Shown here one piece after another: positions 1 to 8,324 of a stretch of 64,000 bases of DNA. Made by a program: the position numbers and the translations under genes. This stretch comes from Pseudonocardia sp. T1-2H. GTDB lineage: Bacteria; Actinomycetota; Actinomycetes; Mycobacteriales; Pseudonocardiaceae. Below the pieces are notes generated by a model. It made no database searches. It worked only from the letters and a program-made list of their open reading frames with translations, and had not been told where the DNA came from. Where the stretch lies: positions 434,001 through 498,000 of the forward strand of contig NZ_JBBPCL010000001.1 of NCBI RefSeq assembly GCF_038039215.1, read 5' to 3'. Position 1 is the first letter of the stretch, and the number at the start of each line of letters is the position of its first letter.

Positions 1-617
1 TGACCGGGCACGGCGAGCGTGATGTCCTGGCAGCGCAGCGCCGCCTGCTGCTCGCCGGTCAGGGCGGAGGCGGCGGCGCGGGCCTGGGTCTCCCACTGCG
101 CGTAGGCGGCGGGCGCCGCGGAGCGCTGGACGAGCTGCGCCGCCTCGGTGACGCTGACGTCCTGCCAGTTCGGCAGGGTGTGCAGCCTGGAGTAGAACGC
201 CTGCGCGGCATGGACGGGGTCGGTGACCTGCGCGTAGGTTCCCCAGCCCTGGCTCGGGCGCTGCTGGAACAGGCCCGCGGAGTCCCGGTCCCCGCCGGGC
301 AGGTTCCGCAGCCGGGACTCCTGCATCGCGGTCGCGATCGCCACGGTGACGGCGTGGTTCGGCATCCCCTCGGCGATCCCGACGGCCGCGATCGTCGCGG
401 CGTTGTCCGTCTGCTCGAGGGTGAAGGTGAGCTGCCGGCCTGTCTCGGCCTCGGTCACCACGCATCCGGGGGTGGGCCTGGTGTTCGTCCACCAGAGAAC
501 CCCGCCGACGACCAGCGCGACGGCCGCCGCGAACGCCAGCACGCACCCGACCGCCCGACCCACGCGTCCATCCTGCCCGACCGGCCGAGCGGGCTCGGCA
601 GACGCCCGCTCGCGCAC
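1..617 (-). CDS. Secreted/membrane-anchored lysozyme-like transglycosylase, 3' end cut by window edge
   Basis: Read on the minus strand, the frame gives a short basic N-terminus, one hydrophobic segment (CVLAFAAAVALVVGGVLWW) and then an exported domain containing AIATAMQESRLRNLPGGD and SAGLFQQRPSQGWG. The ESRL...GLFQQRPSQGWG pattern with the following FYSRL is typical of actinobacterial SLT/lysozyme-like secreted proteins, where the Glu of ESRL is the presumed catalytic acid. The likely role is peptidoglycan cleavage outside the membrane. The start is uncertain: GTG at 617 lies inside the inverted-repeat cluster, and GTG at 563 is also possible. The 3' end is missing. Confidence 0.7.
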   Translation of the reverse strand, partial: MRERASAEPARPVGQDGRVGRAVGCVLAFAAAVALVVGGVLWWTNTRPTPGCVVTEAETGRQLTFTLEQTDNAATIAAVGIAEGMPNHAVTVAIATAMQESRLRNLPGGDRDSAGLFQQRPSQGWGTYAQVTDPVHAAQAFYSRLHTLPNWQDVSVTEAAQLVQRSAAPAAYAQWETQARAAASALTGEQQAALRCQDITLAVPG

Positions 618-673
618 AGGTCCGCGTGCTCCCGCACAGGTTCCGACCTGTGCGCCGACCCGTGAACCTGTGC
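614..673. repeat. Four nested copies of GCACAGGT around one dyad axis
   Basis: GCACAGGT occurs at 614-621 and 634-641 and its reverse complement ACCTGTGC at 646-653 and 666-673. Both pairs share the same centre (643.5), and same-strand copies are exactly 20 bp apart, about two helical turns. The inner pair also forms a 9-bp hairpin with a TCCG loop. It lies between the end of the VOC gene and the start of the lysozyme-like gene, so it could be an operator or a terminator hairpin. Confidence 0.6.
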
Positions 674-674
674 G

Positions 675-1060
675 TCAGCGGGGCAGGTACTCGCTGAGCT
701 CGACCAGGTTCCGGTCCGGGTCCCGGACGTAGACGCTGCGGATCGGGCCGGTCGCGCCCGTCCGCTCGATCGGGCCCTCCTCGACCGGGACGCCGGCGGC
801 GATGAGGTCCGCCACGACGTCGTCGAGCGGGCCTTCGACGATCAGGCACAGGTCGGCCGAGCCGGGCAGGGGCGCCGCCGCGTGGGGGCGGGGCGACCGG
901 CCGAGTCGTGCAGGTTGATCTTGCTGGTCCCGAAGCGGAGAGCTCGCCGTCCGTCGCCGAACGTCTGCGCCTCCATACCGAGGACGTCCCGGTAGAACGC
1001 GATGGTCGCGTCGAGATCCGCGACGGTGAGGACGAGGTGGTCGAGCCGGTCGATCCGCAT
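675..1060 (-). pseudogene. VOC-family (glyoxalase/bleomycin resistance fold) protein, one-base frameshift
   Basis: The N-terminal half MRIDRLDHLVLTVADLDATI...FGTSKINLHD starts at ATG 1060. The C-terminal half ADLCLIVEGPLDDVV...RSVYVRDPDRNLVELSEYL lies in another frame and stops at 675. Together they make a typical single-module VOC protein of about 128 residues. The switch falls in the G-rich run at about 883-894 (C-rich on the coding strand); adding one base restores the frame. VOC proteins bind a metal and act on diverse substrates, so no reaction can be assigned. This is either a sequencing error or a recent pseudogene. Confidence 0.75.
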
Positions 1061-1238
1061 GCCGTGAGTCTCCCAGGCGCCGCCACCCTTGCTCATATCG
1101 TGAGCCTCTGCCCATAATGTGAGCCGCGGGGCCGCTCGCGTGAGGGCACCGGGGCCTGAAGGGGCAGACCATCCGTGGCACCGTGAAGACCGCGATCCTG
1201 CCGCTCTCGCTGGTCGCCTGATGCACGAAGGAGACTTC

Positions 1239-2468
1239 ATGGCCACCGACCTCCCGCTGGACGGGGTGCGCGTCCTCGAGCTCGGGAACTACATCGCCGC
1301 ACCGACGGCCGGCCGGCTCCTTGCGGACTTCGGCGCCGAGGTGATCAAGATCGAGCGGCCGCGCACCGGGGACGAGCTGCGGAACTGGCGCCTCTACGTC
1401 GGGGACACGTCGATGCTCTACCGGACGATCAACCGGAACAAGAAGTCCGTCGTGCTGGACATGCGCACGCCCGAGGGACGCGACGCCGTGCTGGCCCTGG
1501 TGGCGCGCTCCGACGTCGTCCTGGAGAACTTCCGGCCCGGCACGCTCGAGAAGTGGGGCCTCGGCCCCGAGGAGATGAACGCCGCCAACCCCGACCTGGT
1601 CCTCACCCGGATCTCGGCGTTCGGGCAGACCGGCCCGTTGTCCGAGCGGCCCGGGTTCGCCGCGGTCGCCGAGGCGATGGGCGGTCTCCGTGAGCTGGTC
1701 GGCGAGCCGGACCGGCAGCCCGTCCGGGTCGGCGTCTCGATCGGGGACTCGATCGCCGGGCTCTACGCGGCGTTCGGCGCGATGATGGCGCTGTTCCGCC
1801 GGGAGTCCCGGCGGGGCGAGCCGCGGCCGCCGCTCGCCTCGCGCACGATCGACGTCGCGCTCAACGAGGCGGTGCTGTCCATGATGGAGTCCCTCGTCCC
1901 GGACCATCTCGCCTACGGGGTCAACCGGCAGCGGGTCGGCGGGCGGATGGAGGGCATCGCGCCCTCGAACGCCTACCCGTGCGGGGACGGCAGCAGCGTC
2001 GTCATCGCCGGCAACGGCGACGGCATCTACCTGCGGCTGATGGAGCTCATCGGCCGCCCGGACCTCGCGAAGGACGAGTCGTTGCTGGCGAACGCGGGGC
2101 GGTGGCTGCGCCGCGACGAGTTGGACGAGGCGATCGGGGCCTGGACGTCGTCGCTCCCGCGCGCGGAGGTGCTCGTCGCGCTGGAGGCCGCGGGCGTCCC
2201 CGCCGGGCCGATCTACACGGCCGCGGACATCGTCGCGGACGAGCAGTACAAGGCCCGCAACATGATCCAGTACTTCGACGTCGACACCGGCGGCGCGGAG
2301 CCCGCGTCCGTCGGCTTCCCGGGGATCGTCCCGGTGGTCGGCGGGACCTCGCTGCAGGTCCGGACGCTGGGCCCGGACCTGGGGGAGCACAGCGCAGAGG
2401 TCCTCAGCGGACTGCTGGGCCTCACCGACGAGCAGGTGGCCGCGGCCACCGGGACGGACGAGTCATGA
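1239..2468 (+). CDS. Family III CoA-transferase (CaiB/BaiF)
   Basis: 409 residues, normal for the family, which moves CoA between carboxylic acids in the cytoplasm. The N-terminal signature LELGNYIAAPTAGRLLADFG followed by AEVIKIERP is clear, and GDSIAGLYAAFG places the expected catalytic aspartate at about residue 170. ATG 1239 is preceded by GAAGGAG at a good distance; the frame is open upstream but without family similarity. It overlaps the next gene by ATGA, so transfer of a CoA-ester substrate to the downstream aldolase is likely. The acid substrate cannot be read from the sequence. Confidence 0.9.
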   Translation: MATDLPLDGVRVLELGNYIAAPTAGRLLADFGAEVIKIERPRTGDELRNWRLYVGDTSMLYRTINRNKKSVVLDMRTPEGRDAVLALVARSDVVLENFRPGTLEKWGLGPEEMNAANPDLVLTRISAFGQTGPLSERPGFAAVAEAMGGLRELVGEPDRQPVRVGVSIGDSIAGLYAAFGAMMALFRRESRRGEPRPPLASRTIDVALNEAVLSMMESLVPDHLAYGVNRQRVGGRMEGIAPSNAYPCGDGSSVVIAGNGDGIYLRLMELIGRPDLAKDESLLANAGRWLRRDELDEAIGAWTSSLPRAEVLVALEAAGVPAGPIYTAADIVADEQYKARNMIQYFDVDTGGAEPASVGFPGIVPVVGGTSLQVRTLGPDLGEHSAEVLSGLLGLTDEQVAAATGTDES

Positions 2469-3379
2469 CGGCGATCCTGCGCGACGTGACCCTGCGGGAC
2501 GGCCTGCAGCTCACCGGGAAGACGCTGGACACCGACCGCAAGGTCGAGGTCGTCCGGGCGTTGCTGCGGCTCGGGGTGCCGAGCCTGGAGATCGGCTCGC
2601 TCGCCCGGCCGGACCTCGTGCCGCCGCTCGCGAACACCCTCGACGTCGTCGCGCGGCTCACGCCCGAGGAGCTCGAGCGCTGCTGGCTGTGGGTCGCCAC
2701 GCCCCGGCACGTCGAGCGGGCGATGGCGGCGGGCGCGCGCAACGTCCAGTACTGCTTCTCGGTGTCCGACGCGCACAACAAGGCCAACATCGGCCGGGAC
2801 ACCGAGGCGAGCCTCGCCGCGATGCCGGCCGCCGTCGAGCACGCCCTGAACGCGGGCGGGCGGATCGAGCTGTGCCTCGCCACGTCGTTCACCTGCCCGT
2901 TCGACGGGCCGGTGGACCCGCAGCGGGTCGTCGACATCGCGAACGACCCCCGCACCGAGGGCGCCACGGACGTCGTCGTCTGCGACACGCTGGGCCAGGC
3001 CGCGCCGTCGGAGGTCACCAGCCTGATCACCCGCGTGCGGCAGGAGACGCCGGAGCGACGGATCGTGTTCCACGGCCACGACACGTGGGGACAGGGCGTC
3101 GCGAACACCCTGGCGGCGGTCGAGGCGGGCGCGGACATGGTCGACGGCGCGCTCGGCGGCCTCGGCGGCTGCCCGTTCGCGCCCGGGGCCAGCGGGAACA
3201 CCGCGAGCGAGGACCTGCTGTTCGCGATGCGGCCGGAGTGGCTGACCCCCGCCGTGCTGGGTGAGCTGGTCACACTGACCGAGGGGCTGCTGGACGAGCT
3301 GGGCGAGCCCAACCGGTCCCGCGCGGCCCAGGGGGTGCGCTCGCGGGCCACGGCCTTCCCGTGGACGGTGCCGGCCTGA
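2465..3379 (+). CDS. Hydroxymethylglutaryl-CoA lyase-like aldolase (HMGL/DRE-TIM barrel)
   Basis: 304 residues with the DRE-TIM signature DVTLRDGLQ at residues 7-15 and the lyase signature GGLGGCPFAPGASGN at about 231-245, which carries the catalytic-loop cysteine. The family cleaves 3-hydroxy-3-methylglutaryl-CoA or related hydroxyacyl-CoA esters using a divalent metal. The ATG overlaps the stop of the CoA-transferase, so the two are translated together. The CaiB + HMGL + IclR grouping is a common catabolic cassette in which the transferase activates a dicarboxylic or branched acid and the lyase splits it. Confidence 0.9.
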   Translation: MTAILRDVTLRDGLQLTGKTLDTDRKVEVVRALLRLGVPSLEIGSLARPDLVPPLANTLDVVARLTPEELERCWLWVATPRHVERAMAAGARNVQYCFSVSDAHNKANIGRDTEASLAAMPAAVEHALNAGGRIELCLATSFTCPFDGPVDPQRVVDIANDPRTEGATDVVVCDTLGQAAPSEVTSLITRVRQETPERRIVFHGHDTWGQGVANTLAAVEAGADMVDGALGGLGGCPFAPGASGNTASEDLLFAMRPEWLTPAVLGELVTLTEGLLDELGEPNRSRAAQGVRSRATAFPWTVPA

Positions 3380-3380
3380 G

Positions 3381-4178
3381 TCAGGAGGGGTGGCGGCCAC
3401 CCAGGGTGCGGGTCAGCTGCTCCGCGTGGGCCACGAGCAGGTCGACCAGCTCCTCGCAGCGCGGCCGCGGCATCCGGATGGTCGGGCCGCTGATCGCCAG
3501 TGCTCCCACCAGGTCCGACGCCGGGTCGAACACCGGTGCCGCGAGGCCGGACGCGCCGTCGTCCCGCTCGGCCGTGGTGATCGCGAAGCCGTCCCGGCGG
3601 GTCTGCGCGACGAGCTTCCCGGAGGACGTCCGGGCTGGTCACCGTCGCGTCGGTGAACGGCTCCAGGGGACCGGCGAGCACGGCGTCGGCGAGCGGCGGG
3701 TTCCAGGCGAGCAGGACCCGGCCCGCCGACCCGGCGTGCAGCGGCATGATCTTGCCGACGAACATCTCCCGGCGCAGCGCGTGCCTCGTCTCGGCGACCG
3801 CGACGCAGACCCGGTAGCCCTGCTCCTCGCGGAACAGACAGGCCGTCTCGCCCGTCGCGTCGCGGATCTCGCGGAGGATCGGGTTGACCAGCGTCAGCAC
3901 GTCGACGCCCTTGGCCGCGGCGGCCGCCCAGTACGCCATCCGCACGCCCACCCGGACCCGCTCGCCGGAGCGGTCCAACATGCCCTCGGCGACCATGTTG
4001 GACACCAGCCGCTGGACGGTGGACGTCGGGATCCCCGTGGCCTGCTGGATCTCCCCGAGCGTGAGCTCGGCCGGGTCAGCGAGAACGCGTCGAGGATCTC
4101 GGTGATCTTGCCCAGCACCAGGAGCGGACGGTGCCTCGACGTGGGGGCGTCGTCCTCCGCGGTGGTGCGGGAAGTCAT
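3381..4178 (-). pseudogene. IclR-family transcriptional regulator with two one-base frameshifts
   Basis: Three pieces in different frames make one complete IclR protein of about 265 residues. The N-terminus begins MTSRTTAEDDAP...LGKITEILDAFSL. The middle has the winged helix (LGEIQQATGIPTSTVQRLVS) and effector-domain start. The C-terminus runs from KLVAQTRRDGFAITTAER to the stop at 3381. The switches lie near 4070-4080 (CCGGG) and near 3622-3632 (a GGG run); each is repaired by one extra G on the coding strand. It converges on the CoA-transferase/lyase operon, which it probably regulates. Two losses of the same kind favour base-calling error over decay. Confidence 0.75.
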
Positions 4179-4310
4179 GCCCCCGAGCGTATCCGCGCCT
4201 CCGCCGGCCGTGCGCGCACCGCTCCGCCGGACGTCACGGCCGGGCCGCTGCGCCCTGGACCTCGCCGAGGAGCAGGATGAACGTAGGGATCGACGGAAGG
4301 CGTGGTCGGC

Positions 4311-5162
4311 GTGTCGCATCGGGTCGGGGTGGTCATCGCGGTACTCGCGATGCTGGGACTCGCGGTGCTCGGGCTCTGGATGCTGTTCACCCTGGCCGAT
4401 CCACGCCCGAGCCCCCGCTTCGGCGCCGTCGCCTCCACGCTGACCGCCGTTGTCGGGGTGGGTGCGCTGATCGCGGTCTGGGCGGCCACGGGGGCTCCCG
4501 CCCCGGCCTCGAACGCCCTGGCCGTGGCGCCCTCGATGCGATCCGGGACGCCCTCGGTGGGACCGCCGGCCGCGGTGCCCCCGGCGCAGACCCCCCTTCC
4601 GCCTCCGAACGCCTCGTCGACGGGCTCGTCCGCCGCGGCGCGGGGCGCGGGCCCGGCGCGCCGTCCGTTGCTGACGGTCGCCCTCGGGCTGACGGCCCCG
4701 GCGACGCGTCCCGCCCCGGCTCCCGCAGTCCCGGCCCCGCCCGTTCCCCCGCCCGTTCCCGCGGCTGCCCCCCAAGCTGCCGAGGGGAAGCCGGCGACGG
4801 CGACGCCGCCCGCCGCCGTCACGCCTCGGCGGTCGACGACACGGCCGACGACACGGCCGACGGTGCCCGCCCAGACCACGACCACCCCGGCTCCGACGAA
4901 AACCACCCCGGCACCGACGCCCACCCCCGGACCGACGACGCCCACCCCCGGACCGACGACGACCACCCCGGCACCGACGCCCACCCCCGGACCGACGACG
5001 ACCACCCCGGCACCGACGCCCACCCCCGGACCGACGACGACCACCCCGGCACCGACGACACCGCCGACCACGTCCTCGTCCGCCCCGGCCACCACCGAGA
5101 CGTACCCGTCGTCCTCGGTCCCGCCGGCGACGACCACGCCGACCACCGTCACGGCTCCCTGA
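4311..5162 (+). CDS. Two-TM membrane protein with Pro/Thr-rich repeat tail
   Basis: The N-terminus holds two clear membrane segments (VVIAVLAMLGLAVLGLWMLF and STLTAVVGVGALIAVWAA). About 200 residues of Ala/Pro/Thr-rich low-complexity sequence follow, ending in PAPTPTPGPTTTT repeats. Such tails usually span the cell wall or are O-glycosylated; a protein mannosyltransferase gene lies at 52 kb. GTG 4311 is chosen because GGAAGG sits about 10 bases upstream; GTG 4302 is too close to it. The opposite strand is also open but encodes only Arg/Gly low complexity. Function unknown. Confidence 0.55.
   Translation: MSHRVGVVIAVLAMLGLAVLGLWMLFTLADPRPSPRFGAVASTLTAVVGVGALIAVWAATGAPAPASNALAVAPSMRSGTPSVGPPAAVPPAQTPLPPPNASSTGSSAAARGAGPARRPLLTVALGLTAPATRPAPAPAVPAPPVPPPVPAAAPQAAEGKPATATPPAAVTPRRSTTRPTTRPTVPAQTTTTPAPTKTTPAPTPTPGPTTPTPGPTTTTPAPTPTPGPTTTTPAPTPTPGPTTTTPAPTTPPTTSSSAPATTETYPSSSVPPATTTPTTVTAP
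4908..5065 (+). repeat. 39-bp tandem repeats encoding PAPTPTPGPTTTT
   Basis: Perfect 39-bp units lie at 4968-5006 and 5007-5045, preceded by a longer variant (4908-4967) and followed by a partial copy. The 13-codon unit keeps frame, so copy number can change without breaking the protein. Confidence 0.8.
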
Positions 5163-5277
5163 CCCGGCGCGCGCCCGCACGCCCCGCAGCTCCGGCTACC
5201 AGGTGACGTCAGCGCAGAGCATCAGCCACCAATGCCCGGGCCAGAACATCGCGCGCGCCGAGCTGCGCACGACTCCG

Positions 5278-5604
5278 TCACCCGTCGCCGACCTCCGTTC
5301 GTCCACCACTGCAGGGCGTCCGACCCGGAGCCTGCAGGTCGGCGACCTGCTCGAACTGCCACTGATGAGCCGGCCGGCGCACGAGATGCACGGGTGCCTC
5401 CGGTAGTCGTGGCGCCCCCTCCGCACCGCGCGCGATCACGACGACGCGGTCGTCGGCCGCGGTGTAGACCGTCGCGGCGGCCAGGGCGCCGCTCTCCTGG
5501 CCGAGCGCGGTACGGAGCCAGTCGACCAGGTCGTCGACCGCGCCCTCGACGCAGCGGACCTCCCACATGGTGGTGTCCGGCCTCGTCGATCCGTCGGCGC
5601 TCAT
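5278..5604 (-). CDS. Small protein of unknown function, last gene of the vdc-like operon
   Basis: 108 residues; the core WEVRCVEGAVDDLVDWLRTALG...AATVYTAADDRVVVIARG looks like a small alpha/beta domain but I do not recognise the family. Its ATG overlaps the stop of the zinc-ribbon gene (ATGA), so it is translationally coupled to the decarboxylase operon. The C-terminal 20 residues look unstructured. Confidence 0.6.
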   Translation of the reverse strand: MSADGSTRPDTTMWEVRCVEGAVDDLVDWLRTALGQESGALAAATVYTAADDRVVVIARGAEGAPRLPEAPVHLVRRPAHQWQFEQVADLQAPGRTPCSGGRTEVGDG

Positions 5605-5828
5605 CGGCGCAGGAGCGGCGGCACGGCGGGCACCGGCGGCGCGGCATCGATGTCAGCCTGGGTCATACGGAACTCCGGTGGGTAGTGCGCGTGGCTCGTG
5701 CGCCGGGCCGGCTCGGTCGAGCGCCACGTGTACAGGCAACGCTCGCACTGGTGCACCGTCCACACGCCCTCGACGGGGCTGGCGGCCACCTGCTCGATGC
5801 CGGTGTGCTCGCAGCGGGGGCAACTCAT
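5601..5828 (-). CDS. vdcD: VdcD-type small zinc-ribbon subunit of a non-oxidative hydroxyarylic acid decarboxylase
   Basis: 75 residues with CPRCEHTG near the start and CERCLYTWR about 30 residues on, a four-cysteine zinc ribbon. This matches the small third component of vanillate/4-hydroxybenzoate decarboxylase clusters (VdcB-VdcC-VdcD). It sits 29 bp downstream of the UbiD-type gene and overlaps the next gene. VdcD supports the large UbiD-type subunit; its exact role is not settled. Confidence 0.8.
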   Translation of the reverse strand: MSCPRCEHTGIEQVAASPVEGVWTVHQCERCLYTWRSTEPARRTSHAHYPPEFRMTQADIDAAPPVPAVPPLLRR

Positions 5829-5857
5829 GCTCTTCTCCGTTTCCTCGGGCACGGCGT

Positions 5858-7162
5858 TCACCGTGCCGCCAGCATCCGGGTCAGCTTGGCCACCCAGTGG
5901 GGCGTCTCGGGCAGGTCCCGCACGGGCTGGCTGAAGTGGCCGCGGTCGTCGGGGGTCACGGGGGTGGTCGCGTCGATGACGACCTTGTCGCTCACGCCTG
6001 CGGGCGACGAGCTCGGATCGAGGGCGACCACGGACATGTTGGGGAGCTGCACGAGGTCGCCGGCGGCGTTGAACTTCGAGGACAGCGCCCACATGACCTG
6101 CGGGAGGTTGAAGGGATCGACGTCCTCGTCCACCACGATCACCATCTTCACGTAGCCGAGCCCGTGCGGCGTGGTCATGGCCCGCACCCCGACCGCCTTG
6201 GCGAACCCGCCGTACCGCTTCTTCGTCGAGATGATGGCGAGCAGACCGTGGGTGTACATGGCGTTCACCGCCTGCACCTCCGGGAAGTCGGCCTTCAGCT
6301 GCTTGTACATCGGCACGCAGGTCGCCGGGCCGATGAGGTAGTCGACCTCGGTCCACGGCATACCGAGGTAGAGCGACTCGTACACGGGTGCGGTCCGGTA
6401 CGACACCTTGTCGATCCGGATGACCGGCATGCTGTGGCCCCCGGAGTAGTGGCCGGTGAACTCGCCGAACGGGCCTTCCAGCTCGCGCTTGCGTCCCTCG
6501 ATCACACCCTCGAGGACGACCTCGGAACCCCACGGGACGTCGAAACCGGTGAGCGGTGCGGTCGCGACGGGGTAGGGCGACCGCCGGATCGCTCCCGCCA
6601 TCTCGTACTCGGACTGGTCGTACCGCAGCGGGGTCGACGCCATGAGCGTGATGATCGGATCGTTGCCGAGCGTGATCGCGATCGGCAGGTCCTTGCCCCG
6701 CTCCTCGGCCATGCGCAGGTGCAGGGCCACGTCGTGCACGGGCACCGGCTGGATGCCCAACCGGCGCTTGCCCTTGACCTGCATCCGGTAGATGCCGACG
6801 TTCTGCTTGTCGAAGTCGTCGGGCTCGTCGGGATCGCGGGAGACCACGGCGGCCTTGTCGAGGTAGAAGCCGGCGTCGCCGTCGTTCAAGCGGAACAGCG
6901 GCAGGAGGTCGAAGAGGTTGATGTCGTCGCCCTCGACGGAGTTCTCGCGCCACGGCGCGTCCTCGCGGCGTTCGGGAGCGACCGGGAAGTCGTCCCAGCG
7001 CCGGATGAACTCGGCGACCTGGTCCTTCGTCGAGGTGAGCGGGTCCATGCCCATCGCGATGGCGTGGTTCGCCCACGAGCCCAGGGTGTTGAGCGCGACG
7101 CGCGCGTCGGTGAATCCCGACACGTTGTCGAAGTAGAGGCCCGGAGCGTTCTCGCCGATGCG
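5858..7162 (-). CDS. vdcC: UbiD-family decarboxylase (VdcC-like), N-terminus lost at a deletion junction
   Basis: From RIGENAPGLYFDNV to the stop this is a UbiD-type prenylated-FMN decarboxylase, about 434 residues against a usual 470 or so. FGEFTGHYSGGHSMPVIRI, TPHGLGYVKMVIVVDEDVDPFN and the surrounding blocks are well preserved. The first 30-40 residues of the family are absent: upstream of codon 7162 the DNA switches directly to the 5' end of the UbiX-type gene in another frame. The frame stays open to 7387 without similarity, so translation would need an improvised start. Substrates in the family are vanillate-like hydroxybenzoates. Activity is doubtful without the N-terminus and the partner prenyltransferase. 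Confidence 0.8.
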   Translation of the reverse strand, partial: RIGENAPGLYFDNVSGFTDARVALNTLGSWANHAIAMGMDPLTSTKDQVAEFIRRWDDFPVAPERREDAPWRENSVEGDDINLFDLLPLFRLNDGDAGFYLDKAAVVSRDPDEPDDFDKQNVGIYRMQVKGKRRLGIQPVPVHDVALHLRMAEERGKDLPIAITLGNDPIITLMASTPLRYDQSEYEMAGAIRRSPYPVATAPLTGFDVPWGSEVVLEGVIEGRKRELEGPFGEFTGHYSGGHSMPVIRIDKVSYRTAPVYESLYLGMPWTEVDYLIGPATCVPMYKQLKADFPEVQAVNAMYTHGLLAIISTKKRYGGFAKAVGVRAMTTPHGLGYVKMVIVVDEDVDPFNLPQVMWALSSKFNAAGDLVQLPNMSVVALDPSSSPAGVSDKVVIDATTPVTPDDRGHFSQPVRDLPETPHWVAKLTRMLAAR

Positions 7163-7251
7163 TCCTGCTCCGGGAAGCCCTGCAGGGCGCGAAGCAGGGC
7201 GACGCCCAGAGGTGCGCCGGTGGCGCCGGACATGCCCACGATCAGTCGCAC
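7163..7251 (-). pseudogene. vdcB: 5' remnant of a UbiX-type flavin prenyltransferase (VdcB)
   Basis: From GTG 7251 the frame reads MRLIVGMSGATGAPLGVALL then RALQGFPE, the standard UbiX start with its flavin-binding GMSGATG loop. It then runs out of frame into the UbiD-type gene. About 170 residues of UbiX are missing. UbiX makes the prenylated FMN that UbiD enzymes need, so the deletion removes the cofactor maker and damages its client in one event. Confidence 0.8.
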
Positions 7252-7266
7252 GGTCGTCGTCCTCTC

Positions 7267-7317
7267 GTTCGTACACGAACAACCTTTGGGTGACGGTACG
7301 CTTGTTCGTGTACGAAC
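7267..7317. promoter_or_regulatory. Two MarR-type operators in the divergent vdc/marR promoter region
   Basis: GTTCGTACACGAAC (7267-7280) and its exact reverse complement GTTCGTGTACGAAC (7304-7317) are each 6-2-6 palindromes. They lie in the 85-bp gap between the vdcB start and the MarR gene. The placement fits repression of both promoters by the adjacent MarR protein, relieved by an aromatic acid. Confidence 0.75.
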
Positions 7318-7336
7318 GACAGCGGAGGTGGCGCAC

Positions 7337-7738
7337 GTGTTCGACGATCAGCTCTTCCACGTGATGCGGGTGGTGTTCCAGGAACACACCGCGCGCTGGA
7401 GCGCGGCGTTGCCCGAGCTCACGAAGCCGCAGTTCGCGGTGCTCTCCGCCATCGCGGCGTCTCCGGGGATCGAGCAGAGCGCCCTCACCGTGGCGGCCGC
7501 GAGCTCGAAGGCCACGCTCGCGGAGATGCTGGGCCGGCTCGAGGCCCGCGGCCTGCTCACCCGCACCGTGGACCCCGGCGACTCCCGGCGCCGTTTCGTC
7601 TCGCTGACGGACGAGGGGCGGGGCGTCGTCAGCCGGGCCGAGCCGGTCGCGGACCGGATCCGCGACTCGATGCTGAGCGAGTTGTCGCTCGAGGAGCGGG
7701 CGACGCTGCTGGATCTGTTGAGGCGCATCCGGTCGTAG
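7337..7738 (+). CDS. MarR-family transcriptional regulator
   Basis: 133 residues with a winged helix: LTKPQFAVLSAIAASPGIEQ, SKATLAEMLGRLEARGLLTR as recognition helix and the wing DPGDSRRRFVSLTDEGR. GTG 7337 is chosen because AGCGGAGG lies 8-9 bases upstream; GTG 7328 is in frame but overlaps that site. It is divergent from the vdc genes, with two palindromic operators in between, so it most likely represses the decarboxylase operon in response to a phenolic acid. Confidence 0.88.
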   Translation: MFDDQLFHVMRVVFQEHTARWSAALPELTKPQFAVLSAIAASPGIEQSALTVAAASSKATLAEMLGRLEARGLLTRTVDPGDSRRRFVSLTDEGRGVVSRAEPVADRIRDSMLSELSLEERATLLDLLRRIRS

Positions 7739-7958
7739 TGCTTCGAGCCCTGGTGGTGTGACGTCCGGCGGAAACTTCGCGCAGCGCCCGCAGCTTGGGG
7801 GCTCCCGGTGGCGAGCACATGACCGGAGAACGAGCAGTGTCCCGTAGGGCCAGTGGGAGTAACCAAATCTGGGCGGGGCGGCTGCCCGGCCGGGGGCTAC
7901 TTCCTGCCATCGGCCTGCCGGCAGCGGGACTCGTCGGGCCGATCTCCCACCGGTGAAG

Positions 7959-8324
7959 TCAGGGCGTCCTCCTCCTGAGGTGCCGGTTGCTCTTGGGCTC
8001 CCGCGCCGACGTCTCGTCCTCGATCTGCCGGATCACCTCGCGCTTGGCCTCGGCCAGCGCTCTTTCGAGGTGCCGGTCGGCGGCGCCCGCCACCAGTGGT
8101 GGGAAGCCGGGGAGGTCGACCTGCAGGGTGACGCGCTGCTCCTTGCTGCCTCGGTCCTTCACCGCGACCTTCACCGACACCTGGTCGGGGTTCCAGCGCG
8201 CAAGGTGCGACCCGAGGGCCGACAGCGCCTCCAGCACCCAGGGCCGATCCACGTCCCGGAATCCGGCGCCGAGGCGCAGCACCTCCTGCAGGACTTCGGG
8301 TCGCCGATCCTGGGTCTCGCTCAC
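7959..8324 (-). CDS. HPF/RaiA-like ribosome-associated protein (sigma-54 modulation fold)
   Basis: 121 residues from GTG 8324. The stretch VLEALSALGSHLARWNPDQVSVKVAVKDRG...QRVTLQVDLPGFPPLVAG, then a helix with HLERALAEAKREVIRQIEDE, has the beta-alpha-beta-alpha layout of the short hibernation-factor family, with a basic C-terminus. Proteins of this type bind the 30S subunit in resting cells. The match is to the general fold, so a divergent role is possible. It stands alone, convergent with the MarR gene. Confidence 0.6.
   Translation of the reverse strand: MSETQDRRPEVLQEVLRLGAGFRDVDRPWVLEALSALGSHLARWNPDQVSVKVAVKDRGSKEQRVTLQVDLPGFPPLVAGAADRHLERALAEAKREVIRQIEDETSAREPKSNRHLRRRTP

Noticed and set aside
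4908..5065. Regular repeats that could suggest a CRISPR array
   Set aside because: The units are directly adjacent without spacers, in frame and encode a Pro/Thr-rich tail.
3894..5180. Long minus-strand frame rich in Arg/Gly opposite the 4311-5162 gene
   Set aside because: Pure low complexity created by the complementary repeats; only its far end belongs to the IclR gene.
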